Source of the DNA: Homalodisca vitripennis
Lineage: Eukaryota; Arthropoda; Insecta; Hemiptera; Cicadellidae
Reading direction: 5' to 3'
Assembly: GCF_021130785.1 (NCBI RefSeq)
Contig: NC_060211.1
Span: 25,095,001-25,159,000, forward strand
DNA: 64,000 nt
A program made the position numbers and the translations under genes. How positions within the stretch are numbered: the first letter of the stretch is position 1; each line of letters begins with the position of its first letter. Under the pieces are notes generated by a model that was not told the DNA's origin, did no database searches, and saw only the letters and a list, made by a program, of their open reading frames with translations. Shown here piece after piece: positions 46,945 through 55,734 of the stretch.

Positions 46945-47645
46945 TTCATATGAGTACACCAGGTTTCGCGTAGCAGGCTTCGCTGAGGTTGCATGAAAAG
47001 TTTTAGCTTAAGTCTACAACTCATTTTGTTCTCGAAATGTCTTGCAGACAATCATACAGAAAAGAAATTGTTTACACCCCTACGTTAGACAAGAGAAATT
47101 GTGTCTGCTTACTGAATTATATGTTTCAAAGATGGTTGAGATTACTTAAATGGTTGGACATGTACCATTATAGAGCTCTTGTCTATGTAGAAATGAGGTT
47201 TTGCGACATGTCACATTCATATTTTTGTTTTACTTAAGTTTCATAGCAAATTTTAAAACAGTAAAAACCTATTCATCTAGTAATCAAAATATGATGTAAA
47301 TATTGGGAAAGTTAGGGTACATGAGTTAATATGTCACTTGTTAAAAACTCGTGTGCTTTTACTCAGCCTGTTTATAAATTTATTTACTCTGCTAATTAAG
47401 TTGCCATTATTCTTACCCAGAAGGCTGGTCTAAAAATGTTCGCTAACGCTCAGCCAAATCACATGGAGTTTCATACATCATCATCGATGTGAATATACTC
47501 GTATATAAATGAAGCTTCGTACAAATTTTAAAGTGTATAGATCATTTCGTTTCCGATATATCGTTCGGATGTATAAACAGACATAAAACTTTTCTAGCCC
47601 ATCCAATGACAGAATTCGCTAACCCTAAACCAATAATATCTTTAA
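46945..47645 (-). repeat. Dispersed repeat of the GGCTGAGCGTTAGCGAA family, long copy
   Basis: The minus strand contains TTCGCTAACGCTCAGCCAAA (plus strand 47439-47458) and, at 46965-47080, the complement of the block found at about 9009-9110 (GATTGTCTGC...AATGAG.T.TAGA.....AAAA...GCGAAGCCTG). Two or more family segments are present. No coding capacity. Confidence 0.75.
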
Positions 47646-47694
47646 AATGTCAACGCTGAAATCTCGAGCTTGATCAGCACTTTGTCGTCTAAAC

Positions 47695-48490
47695 ACACAA
47701 TAATACGACTGTTGAGTTTAGTTCAAGTTCACCTTCCTTTTATTGTAGCGTCTCAGATAGGTAAAGGTATCTCAGATTTGACTTCTGGAATCTAAAGTCA
47801 TGTTCATCTCAAGAGATCTTAAGAAGAAATCTGGAGGTGACGAAGAAGCTCAAAACATACATCGTTTACGAGAGTGGCAATAAAAGGAAGGTGAACTGGA
47901 GCTAAACTCAACATTCAAATTGAATAAAAACTTCCTACCATAACTGCGTTACATAGTAACAGTAAAAATACTATTTTTTTGATTGTAAATACCCATCATT
48001 GTAATAACAACATGATTTTTTGGTCATACAGTCTTGTAACACGCAAAATGTTTACAATCAAGGTTGAAACAATAGTTTTACTTTAATTCAATTATATAAT
48101 AAACGTATGAAGCTTTTTTATATTCGTGCGTGTGGAGAGACAAGATAGAAATAATCATAAATACAATTTTTCCAGTCCAAAGATTTCCAAACATTTTGAG
48201 AGAAGTGAAAGATCTAGATCAATACATTTTAAACATTTACAAAATCAAATACCTGTATGTTAAATCTCTAGATGTTAAAACACAATTAACTGTTAGAGGA
48301 TATACGAGTATGATTAAATTCACAAAATGCCCTACAATATAACAACCGTACCCTCATAATTGGCTATAAATACCATTTACTATTCCTTTTCAGTAATTTT
48401 CGGTATACTTTTGGAGTAAGCAATCGAATAAATACGGAAGAATATCTCAATGCAATGTATCATTACGGACGTATATGAATAATTGTAAAT
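47695..48490. repeat. ~795 bp dispersed repeat I, copy 2
   Basis: Aligns with 40058-40840 from GTTGAGTTTAGTTCAAGTTC ACCTTCCTTTTATTG through GTCCAAAGATTTC, CATTTTAAACATTTACAAAA and GTAAGCAATCGAATAAATAC GG to GACGTATATGAA. Divergence is considerable. Inverted module at 47727-47745 and 47879-47896. Confidence 0.85.
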
Positions 48491-48597
48491 AACAGTCACT
48501 GGAATAACTAAATGATGTTTCGTCAAACATACAGTCTCGTGACATAAAAAAATGTTACAACCAAAAAAAAAAATAATTGTTTTATTTTATTTTATTA
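48489..48597. repeat. Partial extra copy of a repeat I internal segment
   Basis: GTAAATAACAGTCACTGGAA TAACTAAATGATGTTTCGTC AAACATACAGTCTCGTGACA and the following TTTATTTTATTTTATTA match 40325-40445 and 47985-48090. It is directly followed by foldback element B, which seems to have inserted into this tail. Confidence 0.75.
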
Positions 48598-48598
48598 G

Positions 48599-49033
48599 CT
48601 TCACATTATAGGGCTATCCTTAGATTAGGATAATGAAAAGTCAACTAAAACTCTTTTACAAATGTTTTTATTGCCATACACATATTTCGGTATTCAACCA
48701 TCATCAGTGTACATTAACTTCTAAATAAATAATATACAATTAAATATACACACGTGGACCATTTAAACGTATGTTAAATTTTAATGACACAGTTGTAATT
48801 TTGATTAGTAATCTGTATCTAATATTTTAATTTTTTCAAAAATTGGGTTTGTCTTATTTTTCAGATTACTATTTAAAATTTTATGAGGATCTTTATTATA
48901 ATTTACACTGAGCTTTGTACACTGATGATGGTTGAATACCAAAACACGTGTATGGTAATAAAAACATTTTTAAAGAGGTTTTAGCTGACTTTTCATTATA
49001 CTAATATAAAGATAGCCCTATAATGTGAAACTT
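48599..49033. mobile_element. Foldback MITE family B
   Basis: About 435 bp with inverted arms of roughly 115 bp. The left arm starts CTTCACATTATAGGGCTATC and includes ATGAAAAGTCAACTAAAAC, TTTTTATTGCCATACACATA and CAACCATCATCAGTGTAC; the right arm mirrors it, ending GATAGCCCTATAATGTGAAA. The AT-rich centre has no coding capacity. TTTATTTTATTTTATTAG at the left and TTATTTTAATCC some way right of the element fit insertion into an AT-rich repeat I tail. Confidence 0.92.
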
Positions 49034-49129
49034 GCCTTGGTTATAAACATATTTTTATGTTACGAGACTAAGTTTTATTTTAATCCAATAATCTGATAAA
49101 CCTTTATAAAGCCATTACGGGAAAGGTAT

Positions 49130-49410
49130 TTAAACGGAGATTGCTTTGTGGCTTTGTAAAGTAATTAGGTTAAAACATCAAGAGAGTAATGTACAGTACA
49201 GTATCGTTACTCGCAATAACCGACAAAGCGCTAACACGTCGCTACATGGCGGGCGCGGCGCGGCACTCACACAGCTTTGTTTGGCCCCTTTGTGACTCAC
49301 CCTGGCAGACTGGCAATTAAAAATTCAATCGCCCGTCGCACAATACAATACAGGTGGTGGAACAGCCTATTGCCTGCCTGCTATTCGACTAATAAAGCGC
49401 AATTCACTTT
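49130..49410. promoter_or_regulatory. GC-richer single-copy island with TAATTG and CTTTGT sites
   Basis: Includes AAGTAATTAGG, GGCAATTAAAAATTCAATCG, TTTAATTGCATTG, several (A/T)CTTTGT(T/G) Sox/TCF-type sites and a CpG-dense block ACATGGCGGGCGCGGCGCGG (about 49244-49263). Motif-rich and non-repetitive, so a plausible enhancer. The 65-codon frame at 49277-49474 has no domain signature. Confidence 0.35.
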
Positions 49411-49484
49411 AATTGCATTGTACCGTTATTCGTATTCCACCGATATTTTTCCTGTAAGAATCAGCTTTGAGTAGTTTGAATGTT

Positions 49485-50100
49485 GAGGTTAGCTCCAGTT
49501 CACCTTCCGTCTGGTATCTGACGCTATCTCAGAATTGGAGCTAAGCTCAAAATTCAAATTGGATCAACCCTTCCTACGACAGCTACGTTATGTGTAGAAA
49601 ACTCGGTTGCTCCACCGTGCTTTGGGATCGTGTCAGTAACATCGTAGTGCACTCAATTGTGCACCTGATGAGACAATGAGAATACCTCTTCGCCTATTTA
49701 TAGGTGTATCTGATGTTGAAACGATGTAAACGTTCGTTTTGAGCTTCTTCATCGCTGACTTTCTTTTGATCTCTTCAGACGAACATGGCTCCAGATTCCA
49801 GGAGTCAAGTCTGACACAGCGTCAAATACCAGACGCTGCAATAAAAGGAAGGTGAACTGGAACTAAACTCAACATTCAAATTGAATCAACTATTCCTAAC
49901 CACAACTAGGTTATGTGTAGAAAACTCGGATGCTCCACCGTGCTTAGAGATTGTTTCAGAAACGTAGTGCACTCAATTGTGCACTGCATGAGACAATGAG
50001 ACTGCCACTTCACCTATTTATAGGTGTTTCCGATGTGGAAACGATGGAAAGATTCGTTTTCAGCTTCTTCGTCGCCGATACAGTATAACATTAAAGATGA
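49485..50100. repeat. Repeat I-related palindromic element with internal 330 bp duplication
   Basis: AGCTCCAGTTCACCTTCC (about 49492) and AATAAAAGGAAGGTGAACTG (about 49841) mark inverted modules matching those of repeat I copies; 49735-49860 is the inverted complement of about 40095-40225. A segment GTTATGTGTAGAAAACTCGG .TGCTCCACCGTGCTT ... CTATTTATAGGTGT occurs twice (about 49570-49760 and 49910-50095). Suggests a composite or foldback form of the family. Confidence 0.8.
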
Positions 50101-50110
50101 TTAATGTGGA

Positions 50111-50339
50111 GTGCCGATGGCCGAGCGGTCTAAGTCGTTGGACTTTGGGTCTGAGTTAGAGATAACGCAGGTTCAAATCCTGTCTGTGACCATTGCACTT
50201 TTTATCAGTACCATTGGCCTTGTACTGTATCGACTCTCCCCCTTATTCTGTTTGATAAGATCCTCGCACAGGCCAGTGGCCCATGAGGGCGGACAGAATA
50301 AGGCTTAAAAGGAGATCGGACTCTCCTTAAAAAAAAAAA
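50111..50339 (+). mobile_element. tRNA-derived SINE, full length
   Basis: The head (about 50111-50192) is a class II tRNA-like sequence with box A TGGCCGAGCGG, an anticodon stem TTGGA/TCTGA with loop CTTTGGG, a long variable arm, and box B GGTTCAAATCC. It resembles a tRNA-Leu/Ser, though the acceptor stem is degenerate. The body continues through TGTACTGTATCGACTCTCCC and GATAAGATCCTCGCACAGGC to GGCTTAAAAGGAGATCGG, then an A11 tail (50329-50339). Probably transcribed by pol III and moved by a LINE in trans. Two truncated relatives lie at 33860-33977 and 27919-27980. Confidence 0.9.
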
Positions 50340-50526
50340 GATTTACTCATGCTTGATCGGTTTCACGACGTTTGTTTTGTTGCTAAGTTTTCTTTAATAT
50401 TTAAATTACTTCTTTACTGTCGCCTTTCTTAAGGTTTCGTTTTATTAATGGTTATGGATTTTTATTATTTATGACGTAATCGTTTAAACTATTTCTACTT
50501 ATTTGTGACTTTAATTTAGCATTTTA

Positions 50527-50624
50527 GGCACGTTGATATCGATTGATAGTTCTGTTATTCGATATATACAGTATCGATGGTTGCAATAAGCGATATGAAA
50601 ACCGGGTTCGTTTATCGCACTCTG
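50527..50624 (+). mobile_element. Fragment of the 8 bp-TSD MITE (right end)
   Basis: ATCGATTGATAG ... TATCGATGGTTGCAATAAGC GATATGAAAACCGGGTTCGT TTATCGCACTCTG aligns with the right end of the element at 23661-24228. Only about 100 bp are present. The end abuts the A+C15 minisatellite. Confidence 0.7.
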
Positions 50625-50728
50625 CCCACCCCCCCCCCCCCACCCCCCCCCCCCCCCACCCCCCCCCCCCCCCACCCCCCCCCCCCCCCACCCCCCCCCC
50701 CCCCCACCCCCCCCCCCCCCCACCCCCC
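50625..50728. repeat. A+C15 minisatellite (16 bp period)
   Basis: Runs of C13-C15 separated by single A residues at 50628, 50642, 50658, 50674, 50690, 50706 and 50722; all intervals but the first are exactly 16 bp. The minus strand is G15T repeats, a very strong G-quadruplex former, and the plus strand could form i-motifs. Proline- and glycine-only frames here are artefacts. Confidence 0.97.
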
Positions 50729-50730
50729 AA

Positions 50731-50875
50731 TCTGATACGATTGATTCTTGTAGGGACAATCTGACACTATCGTGTGTGTCGTCAGTGTTCCAGATCTGAG
50801 ACGATTGATTCTTATAGGGAATAATCTGACCCTATCGTGTGTGTCGACAGTATTCCAGATCTGACACGACTGATT
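50731..50875. repeat. ~64 bp tandem duplication, two and a half units
   Basis: TCTGATACGATTGATTCTTG TAGGGA ... CTATCGTGTGTGTCG.CAGT.TTCCAGA recurs at 50731, 50795 and 50860 (third unit partial), spacing 64-65 bp. It directly follows the A+C15 tract. Confidence 0.9.
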
Positions 50876-52619
50876 GCTCTGACCGGGTCTTCCACCAGAA
50901 TTACAACCCCGGTTTTAGGATATCTACACTACTTATTCATGCCACTTTACTTTATGAACAAGCTATATAGTTAATTGGAAACGACGTGAATTAAAGATGG
51001 TTCCATTGCTATTAAAACAGGAAAAACATAACTTCCACGAAACTAGATAACAATCTCGTGTTGTCGTGTTTCGCTTGTGAATGTTTGACATATCTGTAGA
51101 TCTGGCCCTCTCTGTGGTTTATTGGAGCACAAACATTCTCGTACAGCAGTCTACTTACTATGCAATAACCTTGCCATTACGCTAGTTGATGTTTATCATT
51201 ATCTTTCATTTATTTATTGCAGCTCAAATACTAATGAAACAAAAGTTAAAGACATAAAAAGGTTAATCATATTAGTGCTCTTCTTCTGTTACATCGATAA
51301 TGGCATTTAAAAATTGTATTAACAGTTGTACATGGCCTAAATATATGTTTAACAAGTTGAACTACGCTATAATATCTTAGTTGTCATTTTAGTGAAGATT
51401 CTTATCCTTGAATAAACTGTATGCTTACAAAACCCCTACATTACTCACAGTTTGAACACACTATATCTTCATTTTTGTTAATTTGCCATTATCCTTGACA
51501 TTTTAGTGTAAATATAATGTTTGCACGATTTCTTTCACCTTGTGAATAATTTTAAAATCACATCCTACTTCAGCCACTTTGTTTTTATACCTGACTCCAA
51601 GATCAAGCTTCCTGAAGAGCTGGAAACCACAGATTGCAACAAAAGAGTGTTAATGTGATTTAACGTTGATATTAATAAATTAATATGAAATCAGTTAGAT
51701 CTTCTTTGACACCTTCACAGCTGAGCGACATGGAACAAAGTAACCAGGCTCTGAGATGTAAGGGCTATTGTCACAATCAACATGTTAATACATGTCTTAC
51801 AATATCCTTATTTTATGTGGACTACAGAACTCTAGTAATATTTAGTCTAAGAATTTTAACGTATCCAGAAGAAAATTTCTTAAATAGTTATTTAATGCTC
51901 CATAAAACTATTGATTTTTAGCCTGTTATTTTTGTATAGAATAAATTGTTAACGATGACACAGGAATATAATAGTCAGATACTTCACAGGAACATCTATC
52001 GTTCAATGTCACAGCGCAATCATGTGTCAATCTCGACTTCAAAAGTATAAGCTGAGATATATTAATTACTAAAATTAACCAATACTAACGAACTTTTTAG
52101 TTTCCATTAATTAATTTGTTATGAACCATGCGTTTATGATGCATAAATTGCTTACTTACTAAAACTATATTGCATGTTAATGACTATTTTGACCCAATTG
52201 ATTATGACGTAGGATACTATTTTAGTAAAACAATAATCTATTATTGATGGATTTAAAATTGACGCTACCAAGGTTGGTACAGCAATGCCAGAGTGCGTTG
52301 AAATAAAATTTTGGCACCGATCTATATCATAATCTTTACTATCTATATTTTTGTTCTTTAATTTAGATAAAAATTCAAATTAAACTGTTCACAACTGATC
52401 CGGTTCCATAGCCTTACTGAACTTTTAAGAACAAAAAAAGGCTAGTAGCATGCTTGAGATTTTATTTGGATTAAATCAGCAGAGACCTAGGCGAAAACCA
52501 AAGGGTATTTTGTTAGAGTAACAACACCACACAATCGATAGATATTCAATGACTAGAAGTTCTAGAATGGTATAAGGACTACGAGGAATTATTATTTTGT
52601 GACGCGCCACCGCACGCAC
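50876..52619. other. No gene seen; AT-rich spacer
   Basis: About 1.7 kb of AT-rich sequence. Frames of 62 and 78 codons (51122-51310, 51685-51921) have no domain signature. Confidence 0.4.
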
Positions 52620-53407
52620 ACAATGTCCAGGTAACTAACAGCTGTGTCACCATATGGCAGGATAATCAGTTGTCTAGGCTGAGTGTCTCCAGCACTGGCT
52701 GCAGCAACGTCAGCATTATCAGTCACCCAGTAGTCGCATGGTGTCACCTCACGCGCACAAATTGCACAAGCAAGCGATTCGAATAATTGCTCATTTGAAT
52801 TTCAGAGAGTCTTGTAGAGCAACCTTCCAAAGATTTCGGCTGTTGCTCTGCCAAGTCTGTACATTTTCGAAACAACTCTGTTCTGTATGTCTAAATGTGC
52901 CATGACAACTGGCCAAGACATTCATTCGTATGAGACCAGAGGCAGAGGAAACTACCTAATTGGTAAACACAGAACGGTAGTTTATGAACATCTTCCCTCA
53001 CAGGCAGGTGTTCTTTTCATCAACAAACTGCCCAATTTGGTAAAGAATGCCGCGACACTGAATGTGCTAACAACTCGTTTTATAATGTTACCGAGTTTTT
53101 GGCATTTGACTGGGAACCCTCTCAATTAGGAGATTGACTTCGGCGCTGTAGTGGAAAATTGGCAAATGGATGAAGGATCCATGAATGTTGAATTGTATGT
53201 TTGAGTGTGATCCTCGTACAAAATTTTAGCTCTGAACTCGAATTGACGTTTGCTATACATGTAAATCATGTCTTCGCAATAAACATTGATTGGTTGATTG
53301 ACAATGTCCAGGTAACTGTGCCACCATATGGCAGGATAATCAGTTGTCTAGGCTGAGTGTCTCCAGAACTGGCTGCAGCGACGTCAGCATTATCACTCAC
53401 CCAGTAG
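52620..53407 (+). mobile_element. 5'-truncated LINE 3 flanked by a ~110 bp direct duplication
   Basis: A LINE 3' region (about 52735-53300) sits between two direct copies of one sequence, 52620-52733 (114 bp) and 53301-53407 (107 bp), both beginning ACAATGTCCAGGTAACT and ending CACCCAGTAG. They differ by a 7 bp deletion and a few substitutions. The LINE ends in a 3' UTR with TGTAAATCATGTCTTCGCAA TAAACATTGATTGGTTGATT G, directly joined to the second copy. The arrangement reads as an insertion with an unusually long target-site duplication. Confidence 0.85.
52762..53140 (+). pseudogene. LINE ORF2 C-terminal region with frameshifts
   Basis: First frame: KQAIRIIAHLNFRESCRATF QRFRLL. A frameshift near TTGCTCTGCCA moves it into LPSLYIFETTLFCMSKCA, then DIHSYETRGRGNYL and HLPSQAGVLFINKLPNLVKN. 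A second shift near 53075-53090 leads into FYNVTEFLAFDWEP and a stop. KxAIRII..L, FRxSCRxxF, LPSLYIFE, HSYETRGR and (A)GVxFxNKLP form the classic C-terminal block after the reverse transcriptase of CR1/jockey-like LINEs. The catalytic RT core is absent; not functional. Confidence 0.88.
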
Positions 53408-53461
53408 CATTGTCGTGCCAGCAGTCCTCTGCAGCTATCATCATGTCTCGATACACGACAC

Positions 53462-53465
<4 letters not shown>

Positions 53466-53525
<60 letters not shown>
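53466..53525. repeat. (AT)n microsatellite
   Basis: About 29 AT repeats shortly after the second copy of the LINE flanking duplication. Confidence 0.97.
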
Positions 53526-53528
<3 letters not shown>

Positions 53529-53529
53529 T

Positions 53530-54260
53530 TCAATGTTTCAAGTTATCTCACTGCAAATTAACGGAAATAAAACAAATCATATCTATTATTAAGCAATTAC
53601 GTTGCTAAGGTAGCATAAAATACAACCGACGATAATTATATTTGAGGATCATTAATCAGGTACATTATCGAATACTCTTTAATGATGGGTTGACTTTCAT
53701 CTAGAATGTTTGTTTTCGTAATTTCGGCTAAATTTCAACCAATGATAAATTAACGAAAAGGAAAATTATACTCCAAGAATTAATTTGTTTAAGTATATAA
53801 TTCAATTTTAGATGGACATTTAATAGAAATTAAGCAAATGAGTACGATAGAATTTGGTGTGTACGATCACATCGGTGTTATTTACAAGCGCTGGAAACTG
53901 TTTCGACTTTTCAGACTTTTTAAACGAAAAGGGAAAGAAATGTGCATGGATAAAATATGTGTTTTTTTTAGCGGTTTAGCATATTCATTCCTCATATTGT
54001 CAACTAGACTGAAATTCTTGTTTATAGACTAATACTGTAGTTTTACTCGGATAGTTAACTATGTAAGGGATTCGAAATACATAGAGTAGAGCACCGGATA
54101 TCTACGAGTTCGAACCACATTAGTAATCTGATTGACAGACTCTCACGAGACTGAGACCTAAAAGATTCTGGAATTCTAGATTCTAGAATTTTCCGTCGGT
54201 TGGTGACACTCTTGACATTAATACTTTTCTAATATTTTAGAAAGTAAAAGTATGTACTAT

Positions 54261-54291
<31 letters not shown>

Positions 54292-54490
54292 ATGTGAGAG
54301 TGCATCTTCGGTTAACAAAATCATTTAGAAGAATGATAAAACAGGTTGTTAAGAAGGTGATAAAGAAGGATTCAAGTTATTAAAACATTTCTTTTCTAAT
54401 TAGAGATGTGGCAAATTACTTTGAAAGCATAGCTTTGTTTTCCTAAACTCTCAAAATATTGTCACAGTTACATTTAATTAGCTAATTATA
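53530..54490. other. AT-rich spacer with a heat-shock-element-like motif and a poly(T) tract
   Basis: A TTC-GAA array lies at 54166-54193: TTCTGGAA, then TTCTAGAATTTTC (54181-54193), which fits the nTTCnnGAAnnTTCn consensus bound by HSF trimers. A T22 tract occurs at 54260-54281. No gene or TATA-type promoter context is recognisable next to the motif. Confidence 0.4.
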
Positions 54491-54494
54491 CTAA

Positions 54495-54830
54495 AAGAAA
54501 CAGGATTTTATTCCGAACATTTGCCCTCGTTCAGTGAAAACAAAAAATCAGTAAAACTACGTTTCGAGATCTGAAATCTGATCTCTTCTTCAGGTAAATA
54601 AATAAACTAACAAATAATTACAAACTAGGTTAAAATAAACAAAACATACCAGAGCGTTGTGACACGCCTAAGTCAGGAATCACAACCACAATGTCGTGTG
54701 TCAACTTCACTTACTCTAAAACACGCACTTAATAAAACTATACACATCACTAATCATTAAAACTGAACTACAAAATACAGGTCACAATACGTCTGAATTC
54801 GTCTACCAACTACTAAGACTGATTAATTAT
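54495..54830. mobile_element. Foldback element family A, left half only
   Basis: Begins GAAACAGGATTTTATTCCGA ACATTTGCC, includes CTACGTTTCGAGATCTGAAA, CTTCTTCAGGTAAATAAA, AGCGTTGTGACACGCCTAAG and the core GTCACAATACGTCTGAATTC GTC. The right arm is missing; the copy ends in the central region around 54815-54830. Confidence 0.88.
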
Positions 54831-55734
54831 ACTACTTACTTAGAATTTGTTCCTTATTTATAAATAAGAACTCAAATCGCAAATAGAATGAGGTCTTGTC
54901 GTATACAAATGTACCGCGCATAAATAACGGGCTAGTTTATGTAGATTGTGAGATTGTTATACAGTAAAAAAACATAGAATAGGACCATTATTTCTTCCGA
55001 GAATTCAAAATGCTGAAACAACGTTTGGCAAGTTTTTTTTGGAAGACCGGTTTCATTCAGGTTCAGCTCTAGGGTCCGACCACCAGGACTCTGCAAGTTG
55101 GGCCAACTGTGTCCTCTCCTGCTATTGGATATATCTCTCTATTAATCAATGTTTTTTCTCGTCTTAGAATTTTTTACTTGCACGTGAAATTTTATCGTTT
55201 ATTTTCATTATATATATATTTTATAAATAAATATTGTACAAAAATGACGATGTTATCAACGAAAAAGTAAAAGTCGTCTAAAATAATATAAAATTTGTTG
55301 TGGACGAATGTTTTGTTCATAAAAATGTGTGTTATAGTAAATGTTTCTAACATATATAGTTTGTAAAATAAAGTTTCAGATTATAGAAATTTTCTTCAAA
55401 TATTTTAAGAGAAGACAGTATCAATCTAGAAGGGAAAATAGGTGGGTTCTTACATACAGTTATTTACCAACAACTTAGGACAACTTAAATTGTTTAACGA
55501 GAATAAATCGAGTGAAAGATAATTAGAAAAACTAACATTGATTTTAATTTTTACTGAATTCTTTTTGAAATAAGGCTTATATGAATTAGAATTATGGCAA
55601 AGATCTACGGATCTATTTTATTACTCAATATCATCATCAAATTGTAATAACGTTAACCATACTTAATTTTTAACTTGCCGGCATTTCAAGTAGATTAAAA
55701 TTCAGTTTTAGACGTTGCAATCGGCTTATGCCGT
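54831..55734. other. No gene seen; AT-rich spacer
   Basis: AT-rich with one more balanced patch at about 55050-55140. Nothing recognised. Confidence 0.4.

Noticed and set aside
50113..50192. Functional tRNA-Leu/Ser gene
   Set aside because: The acceptor stem is degenerate and the sequence continues into a SINE body with an A-tail; it is the SINE head.
50511..50764. Glycine- and proline-rich frames
   Set aside because: Translations of the A+C15 minisatellite.
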